Source of the DNA: Haloechinothrix halophila YIM 93223
GTDB lineage: Bacteria > Actinomycetota > Actinomycetes > Mycobacteriales > Pseudonocardiaceae
DNA length: 64,000 nt
Assembly: GCF_000504245.1 (NCBI RefSeq)
Contig: NZ_KI632509.1
Coordinates: forward strand, 2,169,723 to 2,233,722
Direction of reading: 5' to 3'
Each line of letters begins with the position of its first letter. Position 1 is the first letter of the stretch. This document shows, one piece after another, positions 16,449 to 24,305 of this stretch. Both the position numbers and the translations under genes were made by a program. Under the pieces are notes generated by a model. The model saw only the letters and a program-made list of their open reading frames with translations. It did no database searches and was not told where the DNA came from.

Positions 16449-16476
16449 CGCCCCGCGGCGCCCGCGTCGCGGGGCG
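16449..16476. terminator. GC-rich hairpin, probable terminator after the tandem USP gene
   Basis: A perfect 9-bp stem (CGCCCCGCG / CGCGGGGCG) encloses a 10-base loop about 65 bases after the stop codon, with TTGT following. There is no long U tract, which is common for actinobacterial terminators. Confidence 0.6.
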
Positions 16477-16545
16477 TTGTGCGCTGTGTCCCCGGGACGC
16501 TCGTATGGTGCGTGGGTGTCCGACAGTCGCGCGAAGGGGCCCACG

Positions 16546-17811
16546 GTGACCGGTGAGCATTTCATCCCGTTCCGCAAGCGCAGCGTCATCGCGCTCTGCG
16601 CCGATGAGCTGCCCGAGGCCGATCGGAAACCGTTCCTCGCCTTCACCGAGATCTTGGCCAGCCTGCTGCACCACCGGTTCCGCGCGCGTATTGAGGAGCT
16701 GAAGGACGCCTACCATGCCTTCGACCCTGACGTTGACGAGCGCACCAGCGAACCGGTGACGACGGCCGAGCGTGCCGAAGCGAAGCGGAAGCTGGTCGAA
16801 GGGCTGGCCACGCTCGCAGAGGACGCCAACTTCACGCTCGTCAGCGAGGAGGAGTTCAGCAAGGCGGTCAGCGACCACTCACTGCTCAAGGTGCGGATGG
16901 AAGTCGACCACGACGCCATCGACGACGTGCTCATCTACCGCAGGGGCGCCACCAACCGAACCGCGCGAGTGCCGCACTGGTTCGGGTTGCGTCGCAAGAC
17001 CGTCGAGTTCGTCAGCTACGACAAGGTGATGATCTACGTCGCGTTCCCCGAGGACATCGGCGAGGACGAACGCGAGGAGTTGCCGTTCGAGCCGGGTTCA
17101 GTGATGATCAAGCTGTTCCAGGACGTCCCGCGCCGCGACCTGGAGATGCTGCTGCCCAACGTCCGGGTGCGGATGCGGTTGATCGACAAGCTGCTGATCG
17201 GCGTGCCCGCGGTGGTTTCTGGGATCGTCGTCGTGGTCACCAAACTCATCGCCTCGCTCGGTGTGCTGTTCTTGTTGCTCGCGTTCTGGCTTGGGCTGCG
17301 CGACCAGCCGGTCGACCTGGACCAAGCCGCGTTGATCTCGCTGGGCGCCGGTCTCGCCGCATTCGGCGGATATCTCTGGCGTCAGTTCAGCAAGTTCAAG
17401 AACCGCAAGATAAAATTCATGAAAATATTATCGGAAAACCTGTACTTCCGTAATCTGGATAATGATACTGGGGTTTTCCATCGCATTCTCGACGCGGCGG
17501 AGGAGTCCAAGGTCAAAGAGGCTGTGCTCGCCTACCATCTGCTGCGCCTCTCGAACTCGCCCCTGACGGCCGATGAGCTGCGCGAGCGTGCGGACCGCTG
17601 GTTGGAACGTCGATCTGGGGTGCGGGTGCGGTTCGACGTCGAGGACGGCCTCGGCACGCTACGCCGCCTGAAACTGCTCACCGAACACGACGGAAACACG
17701 GTTTCCGTGGTGCCATTGGCGGACGCCAAACGCCGCATCGATCACATCTGGGACAACGTGTTCAGCTATAACGACGAACTGGCCGAGCTCGCGCACGTGT
17801 CGCGCCGATAG
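16546..17811 (+). CDS. DUF3754 (TMEM143-like) membrane protein
   Basis: This protein of about 421 residues matches the DUF3754 layout. An N-terminal soluble part begins HFIPFRKRSV, a middle domain contains KTVEFVSYDKVMIYVAF and FQDVPRRDLEMLLP, and two adjacent membrane helices (LIGVPAVVSGIVVVVTKLI and ISLGAGLAAFGGYLW) precede a helical C-terminal region. The function of the family is unknown. The GTG at 16546 follows AAGGGG; a GTG at 16516 is an alternative. A short AT-rich patch near 17400-17470, unlike its surroundings, encodes KIKFMKILSENLYFRN. Confidence 0.85.
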   Translation: MTGEHFIPFRKRSVIALCADELPEADRKPFLAFTEILASLLHHRFRARIEELKDAYHAFDPDVDERTSEPVTTAERAEAKRKLVEGLATLAEDANFTLVSEEEFSKAVSDHSLLKVRMEVDHDAIDDVLIYRRGATNRTARVPHWFGLRRKTVEFVSYDKVMIYVAFPEDIGEDEREELPFEPGSVMIKLFQDVPRRDLEMLLPNVRVRMRLIDKLLIGVPAVVSGIVVVVTKLIASLGVLFLLLAFWLGLRDQPVDLDQAALISLGAGLAAFGGYLWRQFSKFKNRKIKFMKILSENLYFRNLDNDTGVFHRILDAAEESKVKEAVLAYHLLRLSNSPLTADELRERADRWLERRSGVRVRFDVEDGLGTLRRLKLLTEHDGNTVSVVPLADAKRRIDHIWDNVFSYNDELAELAHVSRR

Positions 17812-17826
17812 CGAGTGAGCTTTTTC

Positions 17827-18061
17827 CGTCTTGATCATGTTGGTGTGGTGGAGGGTGAGGATCGCGGCGAGCACCTCCACCGCTTCGGTGACATAGCGGT
17901 ACACCGACATAGCGGTACACCGTGGCCACGCCCTCGCCGAATCCGGCGGCCGGGCTCGCGTAGGTGTCGCCGCTGCGCAGGTGGGTCGGCACCAGCAGCG
18001 CTTGCCGTTCCGGCGGTACTTTGCGCCACCGCGACCCGATCACCCGCCAACCACCGTCCAC
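17827..18061 (-). pseudogene. Remnant of an IS5-type transposase (N-terminal HTH part)
   Basis: On the minus strand two frames together give WRKVPPERQALLVPTHLRSG, then DTYASPAAGFGEGVATVYRY, then TEAVEVLAA. This matches the N-terminal helix-turn-helix region of IS5-family (DDE_Tnp_4-like) transposases. The frame breaks at a tandem duplication of 16 bases (17891-17906 and 17907-17922), and the whole catalytic DDE part is missing. No terminal inverted repeats were found. This is a dead insertion relic between the DUF3754 and nitroreductase genes, in a 380-base stretch without an intact gene. Confidence 0.75.
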
Positions 18062-18095
18062 TCAGGTTGAAAGGCTCAAGGCTCAGTGACAAGGG

Positions 18096-18109
18096 CGGTA
18101 TTTAGTCCT
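18096..18109. promoter_or_regulatory. Possible Dos-box-like site upstream of the Acg-like gene
   Basis: CGGTATTTAGTCCT matches 10 of 14 positions of GGGACTWWAGTCCC, with an intact right half TTTAGTCC. It lies 83 bases before the start of an Acg-like gene. A short palindrome CTTCC-A-GGAAG follows directly. The relevance is inferred from the family's known DosR control in mycobacteria. Confidence 0.3.
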
Positions 18110-18191
18110 TCCAGGAAGTGACGATTTCCCGCTGCCGCCTGTTTTGTAGCGGCGCACTCTTGGCGGAGACAGTCCCCTGCGGGAGGTAGCG

Positions 18192-19181
18192 ATGATCGCC
18201 TCATTGACGTCCGTGACCACGCTGGCACTGGAGGCAGCCGTCCGGGCTCCTTCGCCCTTCAACACCCAGCCGTGGCGTTTCGACGTCGATGGCGACCGGA
18301 TCGAGCTGCGCCTCGACCGGAGGCGAGTGCTCGACGTCGCCGACCCCGACGCCCGCGAAGCGCGGCTCGCGTGCGGCGCCGCGCTGTGCAACGTGCGGAT
18401 CCAGCTGCGTGCGCTCGACCGAGTCAGCCTCGTCGACCTGATGCCAGACCGCGACGCCCCCGACCTGCTCGCGGTCGTGCGTGTCGCAGGCGAACGGCCG
18501 GCGACTGACAGCGAACGCAAGCTCGCCGCCGCGATCTTCAAGCGCCACACCAATCGGCACCCGTTCCTGGACCGGCCGATCAGCGTGAGCGCCCGAGCAA
18601 CGATGGCGTCCGCGGCTCGCGCCGAGGGGGCGCGGCTGGTGTTCGTGGATGCTTCGGAGCGTTACGACCGGCTTGTCGACCTCATCCGCAAGGCCGAGCA
18701 GCGGTTGGACAATGACGAGGCGTATCGGCAGGAAGTCCGGTTCTGGCTCGGCGGTCCGGTCGACCGTGACGACGGCGTCCCGATCGACGCGATCGGCCCT
18801 GGCCCGGTCGACGACCAACTGGTGCGACTGCGCGGTTACTACCGGACCAACCCGTTGCCCCCTCGGCGGTTCGAGCAGCAGCCGTTGCTCGTCGCGGTCC
18901 TCACTACGGGCACGAGCCCGCGCTACGACGTCATCGCGGGAGCGGGGATGCAGCGAGCGCTGCTCGCCGCGTGCAGTCTCGGGCTGTCCGCGTCGTTCTT
19001 GTCGCAGCCGTTCGAGGTGCCGGACATCCGCGATGACGTCACCAAGGTCTTCGGCTCGGACGGCCAGGCGCACACGCTGCTGCGGGTCGGCTACGGCTAC
19101 CCGACCGGCGTCACCCCTCGCCGCCCCATCGGCGAGGTGGCGAGCGCGGCAGTGAGCGGACACGCCAACAGCACCCCCTGA
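18192..19181 (+). CDS. Acg-like FMN-binding nitroreductase-fold protein
   Basis: This 329-residue protein starts at an ATG after GGGAGG. It matches the Acg family (Rv2032 type): N-terminal LEAAVRAPSPFNTQPWRFDV, central FKRHTNRHPFLDRP, and C-terminal GAGMQRALLAACSLGLSAS with LLRVGYGYP. Acg proteins have an internally duplicated nitroreductase fold and are thought to bind and sequester FMN rather than catalyse. In M. tuberculosis acg is a strongly hypoxia-induced Dos-regulon gene. The stop codon lies inside the first unit of a 21-bp repeat array. Confidence 0.88.
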   Translation: MIASLTSVTTLALEAAVRAPSPFNTQPWRFDVDGDRIELRLDRRRVLDVADPDAREARLACGAALCNVRIQLRALDRVSLVDLMPDRDAPDLLAVVRVAGERPATDSERKLAAAIFKRHTNRHPFLDRPISVSARATMASAARAEGARLVFVDASERYDRLVDLIRKAEQRLDNDEAYRQEVRFWLGGPVDRDDGVPIDAIGPGPVDDQLVRLRGYYRTNPLPPRRFEQQPLLVAVLTTGTSPRYDVIAGAGMQRALLAACSLGLSASFLSQPFEVPDIRDDVTKVFGSDGQAHTLLRVGYGYPTGVTPRRPIGEVASAAVSGHANSTP

Positions 19182-19263
19182 CGCCGTGTCCGGCGCTCAT
19201 GACGCCGTGTCCTGCACTCACGACGCCGTGTCCTGCGCTCACGACGCCGTGTTCGACATTCAC
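19180..19263. repeat. Array of four 21-bp repeats (family A)
   Basis: Units start at exactly 19180, 19201, 19222 and 19243, with consensus GACGCCGTGTCC followed by a variable nonamer such as TGCACTCAC. The array fills the gap between the convergent Acg-like and MerR genes. The Acg-like stop codon lies in unit 1. Other copies of this family lie at 20931, 48742 and 52995. Confidence 0.9.
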
Positions 19264-19268
19264 GATCC

Positions 19269-19898
19269 TCACGACTCGGCGAAGCGGCGGGCGGAGAGGT
19301 TCTGGTGCGCGAGTCTGCGGATGGCCGCCAGCGCCGCATCGCCAAGCACGGTGCCGACGACGACGCCTTCCACCACGTTCTCCACCGTGCCGAGCCCGCT
19401 GACGTAGCCGACGTCGACGTCGGCGATGGACTCCGCGGCCTCGCAATAGGTGTCGAATGAATCAGCGATGTGCGCATGCCCGAGCTGCCGCGCGCGGACG
19501 ATGATGCCTGCCAGTACATCGAGTTCCGGGGTGTCCTCGGCGATCTGCCAGCCATGCCGCTCAATAAGCGCGTCGACGTCCTCGCGGGCGGCCACGAGAT
19601 CGTCATCCGGCGTGGACGCGGTCGGTTCGGACAGGCTCGCGGAGACGGTGCCGAGCACCTTGTGGAGTGATATGTCCGGTTCGTCGAGGGTGGCGAGCAC
19701 CTCGCGCACGGTTGCGACCGGCAGTTTGCCGACGTCGATCAGCGCCCGGATCAGCCGGAGACGTTCCAGGTGGGGCTCGTCGTACTGGGCCTGGTTGCGG
19801 TTGGTGCGCTCACCTGGAGGGAGAAGACCTTCCCGCAGGTAGTACTTGATCGTCGGAATGCTGACGCCAGCCTGGCGGCTCAACTCGGCGATGCGCAT
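19269..19898 (-). CDS. MerR-family transcriptional regulator
   Basis: This 209-residue protein has an N-terminal MerR winged helix (MRIAELSRQAGVSIPTIKYY, then LREGLLPPGERTNRNQAQY) followed by a linker and a helical effector domain (residues about 90-209) with no cysteine cluster, so metal sensing is unlikely. The start is supported by AGGAACGAGG. It is divergent from a two-gene membrane operon with 93 bases between. That gap holds a palindrome, so control of the operon and of itself is the simplest reading. The ligand is unknown. Confidence 0.9.
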   Translation of the reverse strand: MRIAELSRQAGVSIPTIKYYLREGLLPPGERTNRNQAQYDEPHLERLRLIRALIDVGKLPVATVREVLATLDEPDISLHKVLGTVSASLSEPTASTPDDDLVAAREDVDALIERHGWQIAEDTPELDVLAGIIVRARQLGHAHIADSFDTYCEAAESIADVDVGYVSGLGTVENVVEGVVVGTVLGDAALAAIRRLAHQNLSARRFAES

Positions 19899-19936
19899 CG
19901 CGCCTCGTTCCTTCTCGAATCTTGCGTTCTTTCGAC

Positions 19937-19951
19937 GATAGTGTAACTATC
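19937..19951. promoter_or_regulatory. Palindromic operator in the MerR divergent promoter
   Basis: GATAGT-GTA-ACTATC is a perfect inverted repeat with a 3-base centre. A second AGATA...TATCT inverted repeat follows at 19959-19975. The stretch is AT-rich, unlike its surroundings, and ends in TAATAT just before the downstream gene. This is the expected place for a MerR site between a MerR gene and its divergent target. Confidence 0.6.
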
Positions 19952-19991
19952 CATAAGTAGATACCGATACTATCTAATATTGGAGTGTGTC

Positions 19992-21098
19992 ATGGTGACG
20001 GTCCGTTCGACCCTCAGCCGGACTGTGTCCTGGCATCGGCCGCTGATGCTGTTCGCGGGGCTGATGGTCCTCTCAACCGTCGTATCGCTGGTGGGACTGC
20101 TGGTCGACGACCGGGTGCTCGTCGGTGATCCGATCTGGCTGAAGCCGTTCAAGTTCTCGATTTCGCTCATGATCTACGCCGTGACCTGGGCGTGGCTGCT
20201 GTCGTTGCAGCGCAAGCGACGTCGGTGGGTGTGGTGGGCGAGCACCGCGATCGCTGTCCTGGCCGCGGTCGAGATGGTCGTGATCATCGGCCAGGTGATT
20301 CGGGGCGAGATGAGCCACTTCAACGTCTCCAGCGCGTTCAACGCCGCGCTGTTCTCGATCATGGGGTTCTCGATCGTGGCGTTGTGGGTGCTCACGCTGG
20401 TGCAGGGCATTGTGTTGCTGCGCGACCGCATCGCGGATCCACCGATCGCGCTCGCGATCCGTGCGGGTGTGTTGCTCGGTCTGGTCGGGATGGCACTGGC
20501 GTTCTTCATGACGGGGCCGACGCCCGAGCAGTTGGACGCGCTGCGCGCGGGAGAAGACGTCGACGTGATCGGCGCGCACAGCGTCGGGGTTGCCGACGGC
20601 GGACACGGTATGCCGATCACGGGATGGAGTACCACGGGCGGTGACCTGCGGATTCCCCACTTCGTCGGAATTCATGCGATGCAGGCCTTGCCGCTGTTCG
20701 GGCTCGGCCTGACGGCGATGGTGCGGCGATTCGGATCGCGCGGTTGGCTAGTGCGGTTGACTGACGAAGGGGCGCGGCTCCGGCTGGTGTGGGTAGCGGC
20801 CAGTGCCTACGCCGGGCTACTGGCGCTGGTGACGTGGCAGGCCCTCCGTGGGCAGCCGCTGCTTGCTCCGGACGCCTGGACGCTTCTCGCCGTCGCCACG
20901 CTCATTACCGGAACGGCTATCGGGGTGGGTATCGCCGTGTCCGGCACTCAGAGCGCTGTGTCCGGCACTGCGGACGCTGTGTCCCGCGCTCAGGACGCCG
21001 TGTCCCACACTCCCGACGCTGTGTCCCGCGCCCAGGACATCGTGTCGCGTGCTCCGGACAACGTGTCCCACTCGCACGACACGGAGGCAGCGCGATGA
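19992..21098 (+). CDS. Multi-pass membrane protein with a heptapeptide-repeat tail
   Basis: This 368-residue protein starts at an ATG after TTGGAG. It has about eight membrane helices (for example LMLFAGLMVLSTVVSLVGLL and AALFSIMGFSIVALWVLTLV) and ends in a hydrophilic tail. The tail, residues about 314-368, is a run of seven-residue repeats such as DAVSRAQ and DAVSHTP, encoded exactly by seven 21-bp family A units. The family of the membrane part is unrecognised. It overlaps the next gene by four bases (ATGA), so the two are translationally coupled, and it is probably controlled by the divergent MerR protein. Confidence 0.85.
   Translation: MVTVRSTLSRTVSWHRPLMLFAGLMVLSTVVSLVGLLVDDRVLVGDPIWLKPFKFSISLMIYAVTWAWLLSLQRKRRRWVWWASTAIAVLAAVEMVVIIGQVIRGEMSHFNVSSAFNAALFSIMGFSIVALWVLTLVQGIVLLRDRIADPPIALAIRAGVLLGLVGMALAFFMTGPTPEQLDALRAGEDVDVIGAHSVGVADGGHGMPITGWSTTGGDLRIPHFVGIHAMQALPLFGLGLTAMVRRFGSRGWLVRLTDEGARLRLVWVAASAYAGLLALVTWQALRGQPLLAPDAWTLLAVATLITGTAIGVGIAVSGTQSAVSGTADAVSRAQDAVSHTPDAVSRAQDIVSRAPDNVSHSHDTEAAR
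20931..21077 (+). repeat. Seven 21-bp family A repeats inside a coding sequence
   Basis: Units start at 20931, 20952, 20973, 20994, 21015, 21036 and 21057, all exactly 21 bases apart. They read in frame as heptapeptides ending in VS plus three variable residues. Most differences are at third positions or in the variable nonamer. The array forms the C-terminal tail of the membrane protein. Confidence 0.92.
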
Positions 21099-21541
21099 GC
21101 ACGCTATTCGACCTCGCCTTCCTGTCGGCAGCGCCGTTCTGGGCGTTGATGATCGTGACCCCGACCTGGCGGATCACGCACCGCGTAGTCAGCTCGCCCT
21201 GGCTTGTGCTCCCGACGCTCGTCGTGTGGGCGGTGGCTGCCATCCCGCTGCTCGGTCCGTTGTGGACGTTGGTGGTCAACCCAAGCCTCACCGGCTTCGA
21301 GCGCCTGCTTGCTGATCCCGCCGCGGTGACGGCGGTGTGGGCGCAGATCATCGCGTGGGACCTGTTCGTCGGCCGCTGGATCTACCTCGACAGCAGGCGG
21401 CGTGACGTCCATCCGCTGGTCATGGCACCGGTGCTGGTGCTGGCGATCTTGCTGTCGCCGATCGGCCTGCCGGTGTATCTAGGGCTGCGGTCCATCCCCG
21501 CGCTTGCGCGACGAAACGACGTCCCGGCTATGGCGACGTAG
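21095..21541 (+). CDS. ABA4-like (DUF4281) membrane protein
   Basis: This 148-residue protein has four predicted membrane segments (FLSAAPFWALMIVTP; LPTLVVWAVAAIPLLGPL; AQIIAWDLFVGRWIYLD; LVLAILLSPIGLPVYLGL). The motif AWDLFVGRWIYLDSR matches the DUF4281/ABA4 family, named after a plant protein needed for neoxanthin synthesis. The bacterial role is unknown. The ATG overlaps the stop of the preceding gene (ATGA). Confidence 0.85.
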   Translation: MSTLFDLAFLSAAPFWALMIVTPTWRITHRVVSSPWLVLPTLVVWAVAAIPLLGPLWTLVVNPSLTGFERLLADPAAVTAVWAQIIAWDLFVGRWIYLDSRRRDVHPLVMAPVLVLAILLSPIGLPVYLGLRSIPALARRNDVPAMAT

Positions 21542-21572
21542 CCACATACGGTGAGTGTCGCCCATCCTGCGT

Positions 21573-22475
21573 TCACCGCATCGAGGCGCGGCGGTAGCTG
21601 TCCGGGGCGAACTCGTCTCGCGCGATGAACTTGCGCCGCAGGTTCAGGTACGTCGGGCCTGACATCCGGGCGCGGCGCGGCAGGATCGGCGTGATCGCAC
21701 GCGAGATGGCGGCAAGGATGTCTGCCTGGCGCTGCTTGTTCGGGCTCCACCGAATGCCGAACCGCTTTCGTAGTTCGGGCGTCAGCGCGCTGGCACCGGT
21801 CAGCGTCAGCAGGTAACCCGCAGGCAGACGCACCAACCGCCATAGCCAGCCGAGCCGCGATGGCCACCCGGGTGGCGCGCCGGGCGTGCGGATCGTGCGT
21901 ACCACCAGCCGCACGGTCTCGTTGTCGACAAGTTCCTCGCGCATCATGGTGTCGCAGTAGGACTGGAAGCCCGCCCAGTCGGGCGGAAGGTCGCCCTCGC
22001 GGATGCCGAGCAGTCGGCCGAGCCCGAGCCACTCCTGGTACGACGCCTCGACATCGGCCTGGCTCAATCTGCGGATGAACCGGTTGTGCAGCTCGACGAT
22101 CGCGAGCATCAGTGTCGCGTGCACCCACGCGTATGCCTGCGGTTCGAGCGCGTGGTACTTGGTGCCGTCGACGCGCGCGCCCTTGATGCGCTTGTGCATC
22201 TCGCGGACGCGACTGGCGGTTTCGATCGCGTCGTCACCGCCGTAGACAAGCAGATTGAGGTAATCAAGCGTGCGCATCAGGCGCTGCCACGGCTCGGCGA
22301 CGAAGTTCGAGTGCTCGGCGACACCCGCGCCGACCGTGGGGTGTGCGACCTGCAGGATCAGCGCGTACGGCGCGAGTAGCAGGCTGCGAATGTCGCTGGC
22401 CTGTGCCCAGGACCGCGAGTCCGGTCCGACGACGTATTGACGTGCCTCGTCCGGTGACGGGCGTACCGAGCTCAT
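21573..22475 (-). CDS. DUF2236 / MpaB-type oxygenase family protein
   Basis: This 300-residue protein starts at an ATG after AGGAGG. The family signature is visible: SWAQASDIRSLLLAPYALIL, QVAHPTVGAGVAEHSNF, then YAWVHATLMLAIVELHNRF. DUF2236 proteins are related to rubber oxygenase Lcp and fungal MpaB and bind b-type heme in characterised members. His in QVAHP and in WVHATL are the likely heme or active-site residues. The substrate is unknown. A C-terminal RRASMR end is normal length for the family. Confidence 0.88.
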   Translation of the reverse strand: MSSVRPSPDEARQYVVGPDSRSWAQASDIRSLLLAPYALILQVAHPTVGAGVAEHSNFVAEPWQRLMRTLDYLNLLVYGGDDAIETASRVREMHKRIKGARVDGTKYHALEPQAYAWVHATLMLAIVELHNRFIRRLSQADVEASYQEWLGLGRLLGIREGDLPPDWAGFQSYCDTMMREELVDNETVRLVVRTIRTPGAPPGWPSRLGWLWRLVRLPAGYLLTLTGASALTPELRKRFGIRWSPNKQRQADILAAISRAITPILPRRARMSGPTYLNLRRKFIARDEFAPDSYRRASMR

Positions 22476-22569
22476 AGCGCAACCTCCTTGGCGGCGGTGG
22501 GTGCCGCCAACCCCATGGAAGCTCACTGTTGGCACTATGTCAACAGTATCGAGACGTGTCAGCGCATGG

Positions 22570-22941
22570 CTACGTCGTTCCGGTCGCGTCCGTCGGAGTG
22601 CCCTGGTGGAAACGCAGCTGCCACCCAGCGTCGGACCTGACCCACAACGAGCTTCGGTAGGAAACCTGGGTCTCGGAGTAGCGCACTTCGCTGACATAGG
22701 TGACCAGGGCGACCGCCGGAGCGATCTCGTGGACGTCGATATCCCGCAGCGTGGCGTTGAGTTCCTGGTCGGGAAACGCGAGGCACTCTGCGCGGGAGTA
22801 TCGCCGACCGGAGCGTCCGAACTCGAAGAAATTCTCGCTCATGAGGCGTCGCATGTAGGTTTCGTCGAACCGCGTATGCCGTGCCCAGAGCGCTGCTTCC
22901 AGCTCTTCTAGTTCCGCTATTTCGGTATCGCTGAGACTCAT
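22570..22941 (-). CDS. DUF4440 (NTF2-like) protein
   Basis: This 123-residue protein has an NTF2-like fold pattern: an N-terminal helix pair (EIAELEELEAALWARHTRFD), a FFEFGRSGRRYSRAE strand and helix, then strands ending in SLWVRSDAGWQLRFHQGTP. The match is to DUF4440, a group of small alpha+beta cone proteins used as enzymes or binding modules. No catalytic residues can be named. It lies downstream of nothing obvious on its strand and about 95 bases from the DUF2236 gene start. Confidence 0.85.
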   Translation of the reverse strand: MSLSDTEIAELEELEAALWARHTRFDETYMRRLMSENFFEFGRSGRRYSRAECLAFPDQELNATLRDIDVHEIAPAVALVTYVSEVRYSETQVSYRSSLWVRSDAGWQLRFHQGTPTDATGTT

Positions 22942-23046
22942 TCCGTGCCTATGCTGTCGTTTTCCGGGGGCTGGTGGACGGTAGCGAGGTAGCGCTGCGG
23001 ACGGCGAGTGATTTCTGGTCGCTTAACGCACCAATGGGTGGTGGGC

Positions 23047-23561
23047 ATGGACTGGTCCAGGCAGGTCGATTACGGCGTGCGGTTCGAGTGGGGACCCACC
23101 GGTGCGGCCACGCTCGCACAACGTTGCGCGTGCCTGGTGATCGTTGACGTCTTGTCATTCACGACGTCGGTCAACGTTGCGGTGCAGGCGGGGACACGGG
23201 TGTTCCCGCATCCGTGGCGTGACGACACCGCTGCCGAGGTCGCGACGAAGCACGACGCCACGCTGGCTGTCGATAGGACCGCTACGAGCGCGACGTCGCC
23301 GTGGTCGTTGTCCCCGGCATCGCGGCGCTGCGGGCGTCGCAGGCTGGACCGATGTCACCGGAAGCGTGCGCCGCCTATGCCTGCTACGCCGCAATCGACG
23401 ACGTCCGCGCGTCGATTGCGGGCTCCGCATCGGGCGTCGAATTGATCAGTTGCGGGTTCGGCGAGGACGTCACGATCGCCACCGAGGTCGACGCCTGCGC
23501 CACGGTTCCGGTGCTGACTGATGGTGTGTTCATCGGCGATGCAACGCTAGGTGGGTCGTGA
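23047..23561 (+). pseudogene. Decayed 2-phosphosulfolactate phosphatase (ComB) gene
   Basis: The first frame (from the ATG at 23047) gives YGVRFEWGPTGAATLAQRC, then CLVIVDVLSFTTSVNVAVQA, a clear ComB N-terminus. Near 23280 the match moves to another frame with VAVVVVPGIAALRASQ, then CGFGEDVTIATEVDACATVP, the ComB C-terminus. The family is about 230-250 residues long; here about 70 central residues are missing and the frame shifts, so no intact enzyme can be made. The stop TGA lies inside the left arm of a 46-bp palindromic repeat. A sequencing error could explain the shift but not the internal loss. Confidence 0.75.
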
Positions 23562-23600
23562 GTGCTGATCAGGGTTAGAACACTGATAGCCACTCACGAC
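23555..23600. repeat. 46-bp palindromic dispersed repeat, copy 1
   Basis: The arms begin GTCGTGAGTGCTGATCAG and end in CACTCACGAC, separated by a 10-base centre. A second copy of equal length with 38 of 46 identical bases lies at 38890-38935. It overlaps the end of the ComB remnant and could serve as a transcription terminator. Confidence 0.85.
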
Positions 23601-23680
23601 ACGTCGAGCACGCCGAGGTTCTGCGGCCGGACGGCGATCCGATTGCTCGTTGATCTGCTGTCACGCACAGTCCCGCATGT

Positions 23681-24208
23681 TCACGGCGTCATCCAGATCA
23701 TGAGGCGACGCGATTCCGCGGGCGCTTGCGGATCACGGTCCTCGATCCTGTCCAATCGATACCCCAGTCGTTGTGGTATCGCGGCGCTGCGGACGTTCAA
23801 CTCGTCGCAGTGGATCTCGACTCGGTCGACGTCGGGCAGTCGTAGCAGGTGCGGCGTCAGGACCCGCACCGCTGCGGTGGCGTAGCCGCTGCCAGCGTGC
23901 GTGGCATGTGTCCAGTAGCCGATCTCGATGCCGCCGGGGCCGATGCGTCGGTGGGCTCCGACGCATCCGGCGAGCGGTCCATCGGGCAGCCAGGTGTGGT
24001 AGATGTAGTCCGTTCCCTTGGCCCACAGTTCCTCTACCCGCCGGCACCGTTCGCGCTGCACGGCGAGTGTGGCGGCCGAGGCCGTCGCCCACGGCATCCA
24101 TGGCCGGAGGTAATCCAGGCTGGCTTCGACTGCCTCGGTCACCGCCGCTGCGTCGTTCTCTTGGGCGCGCCGCAGCACGACTGGTCCTGCGCTCAGTTCA
24201 GTGGGCAT
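23681..24208 (-). CDS. GNAT-family N-acetyltransferase
   Basis: This protein of about 175 residues is of the RimJ/RimL type: an N-terminal strand PVVLRRAQENDAAAV, WMPWATASA, then the acetyl-CoA loop region IGYWTHATHAGSGYATAAV and a C-terminal VEIHCDELNVRSAAIPQRLG. The last motif is typical of ribosomal-protein or small-molecule N-acetyltransferases. The start is set at the ATG after GGAG; another ATG five codons upstream is possible. The substrate is unknown. Confidence 0.9.
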   Translation of the reverse strand: MPTELSAGPVVLRRAQENDAAAVTEAVEASLDYLRPWMPWATASAATLAVQRERCRRVEELWAKGTDYIYHTWLPDGPLAGCVGAHRRIGPGGIEIGYWTHATHAGSGYATAAVRVLTPHLLRLPDVDRVEIHCDELNVRSAAIPQRLGYRLDRIEDRDPQAPAESRRLMIWMTP

Positions 24209-24305
24209 GACGAAGTACTCCATCGGCCCATTTCAGTCAGTGTGCAACCGGTGCGCGATCGGTTTTGCTACGCGGACAAACCGCCAACCGCGTAGCATCC
24301 TGGGC

